Origin: Cyrtodaria siliqua
Taxonomy: Eukaryota > Mollusca > Bivalvia > Adapedonta > Hiatellidae
Direction of reading: 5' to 3'
Length of the DNA: 64,000 nt
Assembly: GCA_037043455.1 (NCBI GenBank)
Contig: JAWPHD010001424.1
Location: 1 to 64,000 of the forward strand
Shown piece by piece: positions 1-10,921 of the stretch; position 1 is the first letter of the stretch, and each line of letters starts with the position of its first letter. Below the pieces are notes generated by a model. The model saw only the letters and a program-made list of their open reading frames with translations. It ran no database searches and was not told the origin of the DNA. The position numbers were made by a program, and so were the translations under genes.

Positions 1-1706
1 GAGGGCAACATATATGTGTAAGAAGCTATGTAAGAATTGACCAAAACAACAAAGAAATATGGTAAACAAAATAAAAATATTTCGATTGTGGGGAGTGGGT
101 GGCGGGTGGGTGGGGGGGGGGGGGGGGGGGGCGCAAGATAGCTATCTGAAGAATTGACAAAAACAACACAGAAATATGTAAAAAATCGAGTTTCGAGTGG
201 GGTGTGAGGGGTGTGTGGAGGGGGCAACATATATGTGTAAGAAGCTATGTGTAAGAAATTTCCAAAACAACACAGATATATGTAAAAAACAATAAACATT
301 AAGCAAAAATATTCCAGTTTCGAGCGTGGGGTGGGGTGGAGGGGGTGGGGGCAACATAGGTATGTGTAAGAATTGAGCAAAACAACACAGACATATGTAA
401 ACAAAACAAAAATCAAAAAAGAGTTTCGAGTGTGTGTGGGTGGGGGGGGGGGGGGGGGGGGGAGGCGAGGAGAGAAGCAGGGGGTTGGGAGGGGGGACTT
501 TACCATGTGCAAGAATTGACCAAAAAACACAGAAATATGTAAAAAAAAAAGAAAAGTAAAATTAAATAAATATTCCAGTTTCGAGTGTGTGGTTGGGGCA
601 GGAGTGGGGTTGTGAGTGGCGGGGGAGGGGAGGCGGGGGGAGGGGCACATGTTTCAGAATGACAAAAGCAACACAGAAATATGTAAAAAAATAATAATAA
701 AGTTTCAAGAGCGAGGTGAGAGGCGGGAGTGGGTTGGTGGGTGGGGGAGGGGGCAAGATAGCTATGTGTAAGAATTGACAAAAACAACATAGAAAAAAGT
801 AAAAAAATAAATAAAAAAAAATGAGTTTTAAGTGGGGATTGGGGAGAGGCGGTGCTGGGGAGGGCAATATATATGTGTAAGAAGCTATGTAAGAATTGAC
901 CAAATTGACCAAAACAACAAAGAAATATGGAAAAACAAAACAAAAATATTTCGAATGTGGGGAGTGGGTGGAAGGGGGTGGGGCGCAAGATAGCTATCTG
1001 TAAGAAATGACAAAAACAACACCAAAATATGTAAAAAAAATAAAGTAATAGAAAAATCGAGTTTCGAGTCGGTAGGGGGGGGGGGTGGGGGTTGGGGGTG
1101 GGGGGAGGGTGGGGTGAGGGAGGGTGGGGTGGGGGTGCGGGCAACATATATGTGTAAGAAGTTATGTGTAAGAAATTAGCAAATCAACACAGATACATGT
1201 AAAAAACAATAAACATTAAGCAAAAATATTCCAGTTTCGAGAGTGGGGGTGGGGTGGAGGGGGTAGGGGCAACATAGGTATGTGTAAGAATTGATCAAAA
1301 CAACACAGAAATATGTAAACAAAACAAAAATAAAAAAAAGAGTTTCGAGTGTGTGTGTGGGGGGGGGGGGGGAGGCGAGGAAAGAAGCAGGGGGTTGGGA
1401 GGGGGGGTGGTGGGGGGGGAACTGACCATGTGTAAGAATTGACCAAAAAAAACAAAAATATAAATATGTAAAAAAACAAAAACAAATTAAATAAATATTC
1501 CAGTTTCGAGTGTGTGGTGGGGGCAGGGGTGGGGTTGGGAGTGGCGGGGGAGGGGAGGCGGGTGGGCGGGGGGAGGGGGCAAATGTTTAAGAATTGACAA
1601 AAGCAACACTGAAATATGTAAAACAAAAATAAAAAAATAGAGTTTCAAGAGCGGGGGTGAGAGGCGGGAGTGGGTTGCGGGTTGTGGGGGCGGGGGGGGG
1701 GAGGAG
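1..1706. repeat. G-rich minisatellite, about 100-120-bp units
   Basis: About fifteen units. Each has an AT-rich part (AAGAATTGACCAAAACAACA, then CAGAAATATGTAAAAAA and GTTTCGAGTG) and a block of G and TGGG of variable length, with G runs up to about 20 at 112-131. Long open frames on the minus strand (Pro/Phe-rich) are artefacts of the repeat. It is the reverse-strand counterpart of 48290-49605 and forms the variable core of a family A element. The array continues past the window start. Confidence 0.9.
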
Positions 1707-2453
1707 GGAGCTCATGCCCCAATATGGGTGAAGTATGAATAGGATGCATAATGCTATAACAAATCCCAAACCAAAATTATAGATATATACATGTTTACAT
1801 GCAAACCTAGATCTGCCTTTATTGCACATTTTATGGGCCATAACAATTTGGGTTACATGGGAGCCTAGAATTTGCAGAAGACAAAATAACTTATCCAACC
1901 ATTTACAACATACTATAAGGAAACCAATTCCAAAATTTAGTTCAGCTAGGACAAGAAATGTAAGAGATATAGACCTGTAAACACAGCTTACACGCAAAAT
2001 TTGATGTGAAACATCAGAATTTGGGTTCCATGGGAGCCCAGCGGTTACAGGAACCAAAATGACTTAAGCAGCTCTTAAGATAATGCTATAAGAAAGCTAA
2101 TGGCCAAATTTGGTTGTGACAGGGTAAGAATTGTAAGAGAAATAGACTTGTTAACACAGCTTACACGTTAAATTTGATGTGAAATGGGACACATTTTATG
2201 GGCTATCATAATTTGGGTTCCATGGGATCCCATGGGTTACAGGAACCAAAATTGCTTATGCAGCCCTTAAGATAATGCTATAAGGAAGCCCATTACGAAA
2301 TTTGGTTGTGCTAGGATAAGAAATGTAACAGATATAGACTTCTCAACACAGCTTACACGCAAACCTTGATGTGGGACGCTGACGCCAACGCCGACGCCGA
2401 CGCCGGGGTGATTACATAAGCTCTCTTATTCTTCGAATAGTCGAGCTAAAAAT
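1707..2453 (-). mobile_element. Family A non-autonomous element, 5' part
   Basis: Read on the minus strand it starts after a T-run with AGCTCGACTATTCGAAGAA, then GAGAGCT (a small hairpin) and a GGCGTCGGCGT run. About 210-bp internal repeats follow (GTTCCTGTAACC, CTCCCATGGAACCCAAAT, ATCTCTTACA) and lead into the G-rich array. It matches 47504-48290 at high identity and 31768-32345 in part. Confidence 0.8.
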
Positions 2454-3300
2454 GAAAAAAGATAACAACACAGAAGCTACAAGCAAGCTTGAAAACCCCA
2501 TCATACCAAATCCTATTAAAATATACATAAAAAATGAGAAGGGAATAAAAGATATGTATCTTCTACTAAACCAAAATCTTGAAATCTCTACTGCAAAACT
2601 TTCATGGAATAAACGGTACCAAACCAACACAGTTTGGGAACAGAGTTTTACTTGGCCTTTTTCAATAACCAAAGATACTACATTGCAATGGTTCCAGACA
2701 CGCATCAACCATAACATCTTAGCAACAAATACTTGACAATCCAATGTTCTTTCTGTTCAATGGCCTCCGAAACAAGTATACATATTTTATGGGAATGTGA
2801 GAAAACAACAAATATACTAAGTAAACTTAAATACTGGCTGCTCATAAAATATATTGAAAATACTCTTGAAGAAAAATCATTTATCTTTGGAACTTATGAC
2901 AAAAATGTAAGCAACTTAATCCAGCTCATCCTTTTAGAGACAAAATAGTACTTATATTACTGCAGATGCTCAAAAAACATACCCACAATTACAACACTGA
3001 AGCACAGAATCCAACTTTTGTATAAAACAAGCAAAGAAATATCCATTGTTGAAAACAATTACAACATATTTTTAAACTCATGGGAAAAGTTTCACGAACT
3101 GTTAAATTAGGAATTATAAGACCCAGATGTGTATTTGTTATTTTTGAACAATAGAATGCCAGATAATATTGCCAGAGACATATCCTCAATCCCCCACCCC
3201 CACTCCCTATATTCTTTTGTTTAAAACAATATTTTCACCCACCCCATCATGCTCCCCAACCAATAAAGTAAAGTTATACAATTTTTAGTCATATTATTAT
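2440..3300 (+). pseudogene. Decayed LINE (L1-like) reverse transcriptase C terminus
   Basis: Two frames carry one relic. The first reads LSWNKRYQTNTVWEQSF, then TLQWFQTRINHNILATNT up to 2736. The second (from about 2733) reads CSFCSMASETSIHILWECEK. The pattern LQWFQ-RINH-IL-TNT followed by CxxC-H-WEC is the C-terminal zinc-knuckle region of L1-type non-LTR elements. A frameshift and a short gap separate the pieces, and RT, endonuclease and 5' end are missing. 2949-3300 is probable 3' UTR. Non-functional. Confidence 0.6.
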
Positions 3301-3639
3301 TAATATATTCACTTTTTTGCCTATATCTGTGAATGTAAATGTGTTACCAAAACCATAAAAACTCACTTAGAACCAAATAAAAACACTCAACAGAAATTTT
3401 CTATTGAAAGATTAATTTATGACATTAAGTTTTGACACTAGTAAACTAGTGAGCGAATGATTGAGAGATCTGAATGAGTATTATTGATTTAGGATTTTGT
3501 TATACATCAAAAAGAACAAATGTAAATGTTCTAAGGTGTACGAGGGGATGGTCCTCCTCGACCCCTACATCATTGGACGGGGAGAATAAATGGGTCTCCA
3601 AAATTTAAAAATAATACAATGTTACTTGACTGAAGGTCT

Positions 3640-4635
3640 GACCTTGAATTAACCCTATTGTTAAATGTAATTTTTTAAATGATGTTAAGAGTGCATCTAT
3701 AAATCAGTTTATAATAAACTGGAATGTAAATATTAACTCGGAACGTGGTAGTAGTAATATTGGTGGCAATAAATTACGTACTTATAAGTTATTTAAAACT
3801 ACATTTGAAACAGAAATGTACTGTAAACTAATACTACCAAGAAATCATAGGTCGGCTTATTCTAGATTCCGATGTGGCGTAGCACCAATTAGACTAGAGA
3901 CTGGAAGATATGAAAGACTTCAGATTAGTGAAAGAGTTTGCCCATTTTGTAATGTTCAGGTGGAAGATGAGTTACATGTTATGATAACCTGTCCTTTATA
4001 TAATGATATCAGAGCTAATTTATATGATAAAGCAATAAGCCTAAATCCCAATTTCAATAACTCTACAGATGAACAAAAACTAGTATATTTATTCACAAAT
4101 GCAGACTTAATTTGTGTATGTGCCAAATCCTGCTACTTAATTCTTCTACGTCGATCTAGCTTTTTGTATCGCTAGTCTTTTTTCCTTCTTAAATATGCCA
4201 AACAATGTCAATTTTATATATGTAAATAATGTCAATTGTTTTTATCATATTGTGATTCTGTTTTATTTTCTTCTATGAAAATGATGCTAATCAGTTCCTT
4301 TTTGATCTGATCAAAGGGGATAAATGATTTTTTAATTTTGTTTTAACTAATGCGCAATAGTGCTTTGTTTATTTTGTCAAATCTTACAATACTCATTCTT
4401 AGTACATATTTTATAGATAGATTAGCATCATTTACATAGTCTTAATGTGTAATATATATGCTAATATCGTTTGATGTTATTAACTACTTTGAAAATATGT
4501 TGATGGTTTTATAACTATAGTCTCTTATAATTCTAATTAGAATGGCATGGCTATCGTATAATGTTTACGATGTTTTATTTATGCTTGTATTTATTGTAAA
4601 CCATGATGAGACTTTAATAAAGAAATATATATATG
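3640..4635 (+). pseudogene. LINE 3' end with zinc-knuckle C-terminal frame
   Basis: The frame 3816-4175 encodes 119 residues including YSRFRCGVAPIRLETGRY and CPFCNVQVEDELHVMITCPL. This is the C-terminal C-C-H-C domain seen after reverse transcriptase in many invertebrate non-LTR elements. Frame continues upstream of the Met (NKLRTYKLFKTTFE). No RT domain precedes it, so it is a 5'-truncated copy. 4176-4635 is AT-rich 3' UTR ending TTTAATAAAGAAATATAT, directly abutting the satellite. Confidence 0.65.
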
Positions 4636-5320
4636 AAGTGTGTTGGAAATATTATACATAACCATAATGCAATGTAACTATAGACTGAAGGTCTGACATA
4701 GACTGAAGGTCTGACCTTGAAGTGTGCTGGAAATATTATACATAACCATAATGCAATGTAACTATAGACTGAAGGTCTGACCTGGAAGTGTGTTGGAAAT
4801 ATTATACATAACCATAATACAATGTAACTATAGACTGAAGGTCTGACCTTGAAGTGTGTTGGACATATTGTACATAACCATAATGCAATGTAACTTTAGA
4901 TTGAAGGTCTGACCATGAAGTGTGTTGGAAATATTGTACATAACCATAATGCAATGTAACTATAGAATGAAGGTCTGACCTTGAAGTGTGTATATTGTAC
5001 ATAACCATAATGCAGTGTAACTATAGATTGCATGTCTGACCTTGAAGTGTGTATATTGTACATAACCATAATACAATGTTACTATAGACTGAATGTCTGA
5101 CCTTGAAGTGTGTATATTGTACATAACCATAATGCAATGTAACTATAGACTGAAAGTCTGACCGTGAAGTGTGTATATTGTACATAACCATAATGCAATG
5201 TAACTATAGAGTGAATGTCTGACCATGAAGTGTGTATATTGTACACAACCATAATGCAATGTAATTATAGACTGCATGTCTGACCTTGAAGTGTGTATAT
5301 TATACATAACCATAATACAA

Positions 5321-5590
5321 GTAATAGATAGAGTCTGGTCTCAGCGAGTTGGCTTATTTAAACACCGAGATGGGCGTAGCCCATCGAGGTGTTTAAATAA
5401 CCAACGAGCTGAGACAGACTCTATCTTTTTTGTAGCATGGTGTACTGAGTAACACTGTGACGTCATAGTGACCGTACTCTAAATTCCAATATCCGGTAGT
5501 TGTAGTACGGTAAAGCCACGCCCCTTTAGTTAACCTGAATTAAACGATTTAATGCTCTGCATTCGTCAAAGGAAATGTCACCGACCATGC
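5321..5590 (+). mobile_element. Hairpin-headed MITE inserted in the satellite, TSD TACAA
   Basis: Breaks a satellite unit cleanly: TACAA lies on both sides (5316-5320 and 5591-5595). The first 110 bases form a near-perfect palindrome with arms of about 48 bp (left arm starts ATAGAGTCTGG, right arm ends CAGACTCTAT). A 160-bp single-copy part follows (GTAGCATGGTGTACTGAGTA to CACCGACCATGC). No coding capacity. Second copy at 16392-16617. Confidence 0.8.
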
Positions 5591-6603
5591 TACAATGTTA
5601 CTATAGACTGAATGTCTGACCTTGAAGTGTGTATATTATACATAACCATAGTACAACTGAAGGTCTGACCATGAAATGTGTTGGAAATATTGTACATAAC
5701 CATAATGCAATGTTACTATAGACTGAAGGTCTGACCTTGAAGTATGTTGGAAATATTGTACACAACCATAATGCAATGTAACTATAGAATGAAGGTCAGA
5801 CCTTGAAGTACACGTATATTGGAAATATTGTACATAACCATAATGCAATGTAACTTCAGAATGAAGGTCGGACCTTGAAGTACATGTATATGGGAAATAT
5901 TGTACATAACCATAATGCAATGTAACTATAGACTGAAGATCTGACCTTGAAGTATATGGGAAATATTGTACATAACCACAACACAATGTTACTATAGACT
6001 GAAGGTCTGACTTTGAAGCGTGTTGGAAATATTGTACATAACAATAACATGTTACTATAGACTTTAAGGTCTGACCTGGAAGCATGTTGGAAATAACACA
6101 ATGTTACTATAGACAGAAGGTCTGACCTTGAAGTGTGTTGGAAATATTGTACACAACCATAATACAATGTTACTATAGACTGAAGGTCTGACCTTGAAGT
6201 GTGTTGGAGAAATATTGTACATAACCATAATGCAATGTAACTATAGACTGAAGGTCTGACCTAACCATAATGCAATGTAACTATAGACTGAATGTCTGAC
6301 CTTGAAGTGTGTTGGAAATATTGTACATAACCATAATGCAATGTAACTATAGACTGAAGGTCTGACCTTGAAGTGTGTTGGAAATATTGTACATAACCAT
6401 AATGCAATGTTACTATAGACTGAAGGTCTTACTTGAAGCGTGTTGGAAATAACACAATGTTACTATAGACAGAAGGTCTGACCTTGAAGTGTGTTGGAAA
6501 TATTGTACATAACCATAATACAATGTTATTATAGACTGAAGGTCTGACCTTGAAGTGTGTTGGAAATATTGTACATAACCATAATGCAATGTTACTATAG
6601 ACT

Positions 6604-7022
6604 GAATTGAATTGAATTGGGGTTTTAAGGTGCACCAACACATTAAAGGTTATATGGCGCCTAACAGGCATGAACATGCCAGGCTCATCTTCCATGTACA
6701 TCGAGATAAAATATGGAAAATGGGCCTAGAACCTTCTCACCCTGAACTGCAGAGTGGCTGCAAATTCTATCGTAAAAACTCCATTTACGCTGGAGCCATG
6801 TTTATTGTTTTTCTGCCACTGCTCTTTTGATGTGAGCGAGATGGCACCTGAAACAATGCAGGGATCATTATGAAGACCATTAATGAACATGAACAAAAAA
6901 TGACAAAATGAATATGAATTTGGGGGGATTCTACCCCTCCGCCTACCCCTCCAAAGGGATCTGCAGTGGCCCTATTCTTTGCCCCGTGACCAAACGGGGA
7001 ACCCGGGAACCACATGGGGCAA
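6604..7022. mobile_element. SINE/MITE-like element (type C) in the satellite
   Basis: About 420 bp bounded by an AATTG microsatellite (GAATTGAATTGAATTGGGG) and by CGGGAACCACATGGGGCAA. Satellite sequence resumes on both sides. Reverse copy at 29451-29867 and a diverged copy at 27546-27820. No TIR seen; the microsatellite end resembles a retroposon tail. Confidence 0.7.
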
Positions 7023-7800
7023 TATAGACTGAAGGTCTGACCTTGAAGTGAGTTAGAAATATTGTACATAACCATAATGCAATGTTACTCTAGACTGAAG
7101 GTTGGACCTTGAAGCACATGTATACGGGAAATATTGTACATAACCATAATACAATGTTACTATAGACTGAAGGTCTGACCTTGAAGTGTGTTGGAAATAT
7201 TGTACATAACAATAACATGTTACTATATACTTATGTTCTGACCTTGAAGCGTATTGGAAATAATACAATGTTACTATAGACTGAAGGTCTGACCTTGAGT
7301 GTGTTGGAAATATTGTACATAACCATAATACAATGTAACTATAGACTGAAGATATGACCTTGAAGTGTGTATATTGTACATAACGATAATGCAATGTAAC
7401 TATAAACTGAAGGTCTGACCTTGAGTGTGTTGGAAATATTGTACATAACCATAATACAATGTAACTATAGACTGAAGGTCTGACCTTGAGTGTGTTGGAA
7501 ATATTGTACATAACCATAATGCAATGCAACTATAGACTGAAGGTCTGATCTTGAAGTGTGTTGGAAATATTGTACATAACCATAATACAATGTTACTATA
7601 GAAAAAAGGTCTGACCATAATTTTTTTTGGAAATAGTGTACATAACAATAACATGTTACTATGTACATAACAATAACATGTTACTATAGACTGAAGGTCT
7701 GACCATGAAATGTGTTGGAAATAGTGTACATAACACATTGTTGCTATAGACTGAAGGTCTGACCATGAAATATGTTGAAAATAGTGTAGATAACATAATG

Positions 7801-8284
7801 TTGCTGGAATGAAGGACAGACATTAAATTTGTCATATAAGCAATATTCACATTACATTTGTTTAATATACCATACATACGATACAAGAAGTATTGATTTT
7901 GTGTTCGAGGGGCTGTTGTTGTTAATGTCCATAATGCAAAATGGACACTATTAATTATTAAATATAGTATATTTACATATTTATATGGTTATAAACAGTA
8001 AGTTACCAGTGGCACTTGTTTTACTTCATTTCACTCCCAGCAGTCATGTAATGATAGTGACCCTTTTGAATGCAGGAGGGCAAGGATACCGTTCATAATT
8101 AATGTCATATTGAACAATTGGGCTTAACCATTACTCATATGGAGTGTCCGAGACACCTGCCCGCTCAGTACGATTTTACTAGTGAAGATAACGAAAAACA
8201 CGGACGCATGTCTGCATATATGCAGCTGAACCTCACCAGTGTGTTGAAAAAGACATGCCGTTGTCTGTATTAAATATACCTTCT
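7801..8284. other. Unassigned AT-rich spacer
   Basis: Satellite decays into single-copy AT-rich DNA. No open frame with family resemblance, RNA gene or clear repeat recognised. Confidence 0.5.
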
Positions 8285-8480
8285 CAATGTCTTCTGGTAT
8301 CCCACTGGGAGCTCAACTTGTAAGGGAGAAAAGTGTAGATTCTTACGGATGGCAGGTGTACAGTGCTGGTTCTACCCAGGAAAAATGGGGTGGTCTGCCT
8401 CTACCACAAAAAAATCGACTGTCATATGTGGCCTAAAATGTGCTAAAAATGACATAAAACACCATTCAAACGAACAAACT
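8285..8480 (+). mobile_element. tRNA-derived SINE (type B), 5'-truncated
   Basis: Carries the body shared by five other sites in the window: ATCCCACTGGGAGCTCAACT, TTCTTACGGATGG, TGGTTCTACCCAGGAAAAAT, CCACAAAAAAATCGACTGTC and a tail with ACATAAAACACCATTCAAAC. The tRNA-like head is lost here. Confidence 0.7.
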
Positions 8481-8585
8481 GGTATTGGAATGTGTAATGC
8501 ACGGCAGTAATCATTATAAGCATTTCCAGTCTACAGTCGATCATATATGTATTAAAGGCAAGGTTACACTTTTATTTGAGACACT

Positions 8586-8816
8586 GTTCTTGGGCAAAAC
8601 ACTTTCCCTTAGCCTCGTCCGTCAGATGGGGACGTAAACCGGGCGGTCCCGTGTATCGGTCTATCCTCCGAGCACGTAAAAGTACCATAGGAATCTATTC
8701 CATAATAAGAGTATGTCAGGTTCCCCGATTCCTATATATCCTTCCCCTCTCCCTGGGGCGGCTCTAAATAACCTATACTGTGTTGATGAGCCGTTAAACA
8801 ACATTCAATTCAATTA
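8586..8816 (+). mobile_element. tRNA-derived SINE (type A), 5'-truncated
   Basis: Shares TTGGGCAAAACACTTTCCC, TTAGCCTCGTCCGTCAGATG, CGGTCCCGTGTAT, TCTATCCTCCGAGCACGTAA and TAGGAATCTATTC with copies at 38167, 38639 (reverse) and 60736. It ends in an ATTCAATTCAATT tail. The 62-residue open frame over it is not a gene. Confidence 0.75.
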
Positions 8817-9003
8817 TTTGAGACACTGTTGGTTACTGAATCAAATGGCAACTATTTCATGCTGTTCAGTCTAACGCGTAACAAATCAAGCATTACGGAA
8901 GCTGCGAGGAACAATAACATTGGCAGACCTGTATCAGATCTTATTCCATTTATATAAAAGGCACAATCAACAATATCTGTTCACATAACTCATTTGCATA
9001 ACA

Positions 9004-9670
9004 TCTTTTTCTGTCCACTTAGGGATCACTTTGTCCGTCGCCGTCCGTCCATCCGTCATGCTTTAACCTGCAACCTAACCTTGGCCATAACTGTATTTGA
9101 CATATGTTCATGAAATAAAACTTCACACACAACTTCATCTTAACCTAAGGAATGTTGTTAAATATGTCCAATAACTCTGACTTTCATTTTGACAGAGCTA
9201 TGCCCCCTTTTATAAAACTTTAACCTGCAACCTAACCAGGCTCATAACAAGCCATAACTTATGAAGTATTTGACCCACGTTCATGAAACGTCACACATAT
9301 TCATCTTACCACACAGAATAGTGTTACCCATGACCAATAATTCTGATTTTCATTTCAGCAGAGTTATGTCCCTTTTCATAAACCTTTAACCTGCAATGTA
9401 ACCAAGCTCATAACTGGCCATAACCTGAAAAGTATTTGATTGACCTATGTTCTTAAAACTTCACACACATATAACTGAAGGAATGTCGTTACACATGTCC
9501 AATAACTCTTACTTTTATTTTGGCAGAGTTATGTCCCCTTTTCATAAAACCTTAACCTGAAACCTAACCTAGCTCATAACTTGCCAAAATATTGACCTAT
9601 GGTCATGAAACTTTATACAGTTCTTCCTTGTCAATTATCCAATGTAGAAGTATGCCTCTTTTCTTAAACT
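9004..9670. repeat. About 145-bp tandem repeat (CTTTAACCTGCAACCTAACC type)
   Basis: Four or five units with CTTTAACCTGCAACCTAACC, GGCCATAACTTGAAAAGTAT, GTTCATGAAACTTCACACAC and AATAACTCTGACTTTCATTT, headed by a GTCCGTCGCCGTCCGTCCAT run. Shorter copies lie at 36060-36400 and 52400-52740, so this is the core of another dispersed element family. Confidence 0.75.
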
Positions 9671-9687
9671 TTAACACTTAAAAAAAA

Positions 9688-10770
9688 CAAGAGGTCAATG
9701 ACCTTGAAGCTCTACTGATAGGTTTTTGATAGCTAGATCAGCATTCCTTTGAAGTTTCATGAAAATCCGTCAAGTAGTTTCAGAGGAGTAGTCGTTACAA
9801 GTTTTCATTATATAACTCTATGTATACAAAGATGTTTAACGTCAAATCAAAATAATTTTTGATAAGGATCAACATCATGTCATACTGATCATTTTAGAAG
9901 AAGTCCCATATCAATATCACTTATAGTTTTCAAGAAGTGGTCGCTACAAACTTATATTTTTAAAATCTATTTTTAGCCATGGCAGCCATCGTGAATTTCC
10001 GGCCAACCTAAAAAACTTCTGGGATCAATTAGACATCAAGAGCAACATTCCTGTGAAGTTTCATAAAAATTTGTCAAGTAGTTTCAGAGCAGTAGTCGCT
10101 AAAAGTTTTTACTATATAAATACATGTAAACATGTAAAGTCGCATCAAAATAAATGTCGACAAGGATCAACATCATGTCATGCTGATCATTTTAGTAAAC
10201 GTCCCATATCAATATCACTTACAGTTTTCAAGAAGTAGTCGCTACAAATTTATTTATTTTAAATCTATTTTTAGCCGTGGCAGCCATCTGAATTTCCTAC
10301 CAGCCTGAAATTTTTCTAGGAAAAACTAGACATTAAGAGCAACATTCCTGTGAAGTTTCGTGAACATCTGTCAAGTAGGTTCAGAGGAGTAGTCCCTACA
10401 AGTTCTTACTATATAACTCTATGTAAACAAAGATGGCCACTGGCAGCCAACATCATGTCATGCTGATCATTTTTAGAAACGGTCCCATATCAATATCACT
10501 TATAGTTTTCAAGAAGTAGTCGCTACAAACTTGTATTTTAAAAATCAATTTTTAGCTTTGGCGGCCATCTTGGATTTCACATCAACATGAATTTTTGCTA
10601 GGATCAACTAGACTTCATGGGCAACATTTCTGTAAAGTTTCATGAATATCCATCCAATAGTTTCAGAGGAGAAGTCGCTACAAATAAAAGTTTACGGACT
10701 GACAGACGAACAGACGGACACCACAACACGGCATAAGCTCTGCTGATCTCTGATCATTCGAGCTAAAAAT
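9688..10770 (-). mobile_element. Family B non-autonomous element (Helentron-like), reverse
   Basis: On the minus strand it begins AGCTCGAATGATCAGAGATC, then AGCAGAGCTTATGCCGTG. It runs through about 300-bp core repeats (GTAGCGACTACTTCTTGAAA, TAAGTGATATTGATATGGGA, AAGATGGC) and ends at a subterminal ATCAGTAGAGCTT, hairpin AAGGTCATTGACCT and CTTGTT. Same layout as 54194-55462 and 59627-60568. Confidence 0.8.
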
Positions 10771-10921
10771 TGCTCCATAATCCATGAAGGATTGCACCTT
10801 GTGTCTTCAAACTTTAGTGGTCCATGGAACAACCTTCTAGTTTAGGTATTGCTGTTTTATTAAAATATTTATTCTTAAGAGGTTAAGTTCCAGGTTAAAC
10901 CTGTTTTAGAAGGGGAATAAT

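Larger units (their letters stand above)
4620..7800. repeat. 66-bp satellite array (with a 57-58-bp variant)
   Basis: Tandem unit starting TGAAGTGTGTTGGAAATATT, then GTACATAACCATAATGCAAT and GTAACTATAGACTGAAGGTC. A shorter variant lacks TTGGAAAT and dominates about 4980-5310. Interrupted at 5321-5590 and 6604-7022 by mobile elements, decaying after about 7600. All open frames here (SDLQSIVTLHYGYVQYFQHT-type peptides on the minus strand) are repeat artefacts. Confidence 0.95.

Noticed and set aside
500..1626. Long Pro/Phe-rich open frames on the minus strand (up to 215 codons)
   Set aside because: They follow the G-rich minisatellite period and have no start context, domain or splice structure; stop-poor repeat units explain them.
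4802..7886. Many open frames encoding SDLQSIVTLHYGYVQYFQHT-like repeats
   Set aside because: Translation of the 66-bp satellite (a multiple of 3), in several frames and broken by unit-length variants. Not a repeat protein gene.
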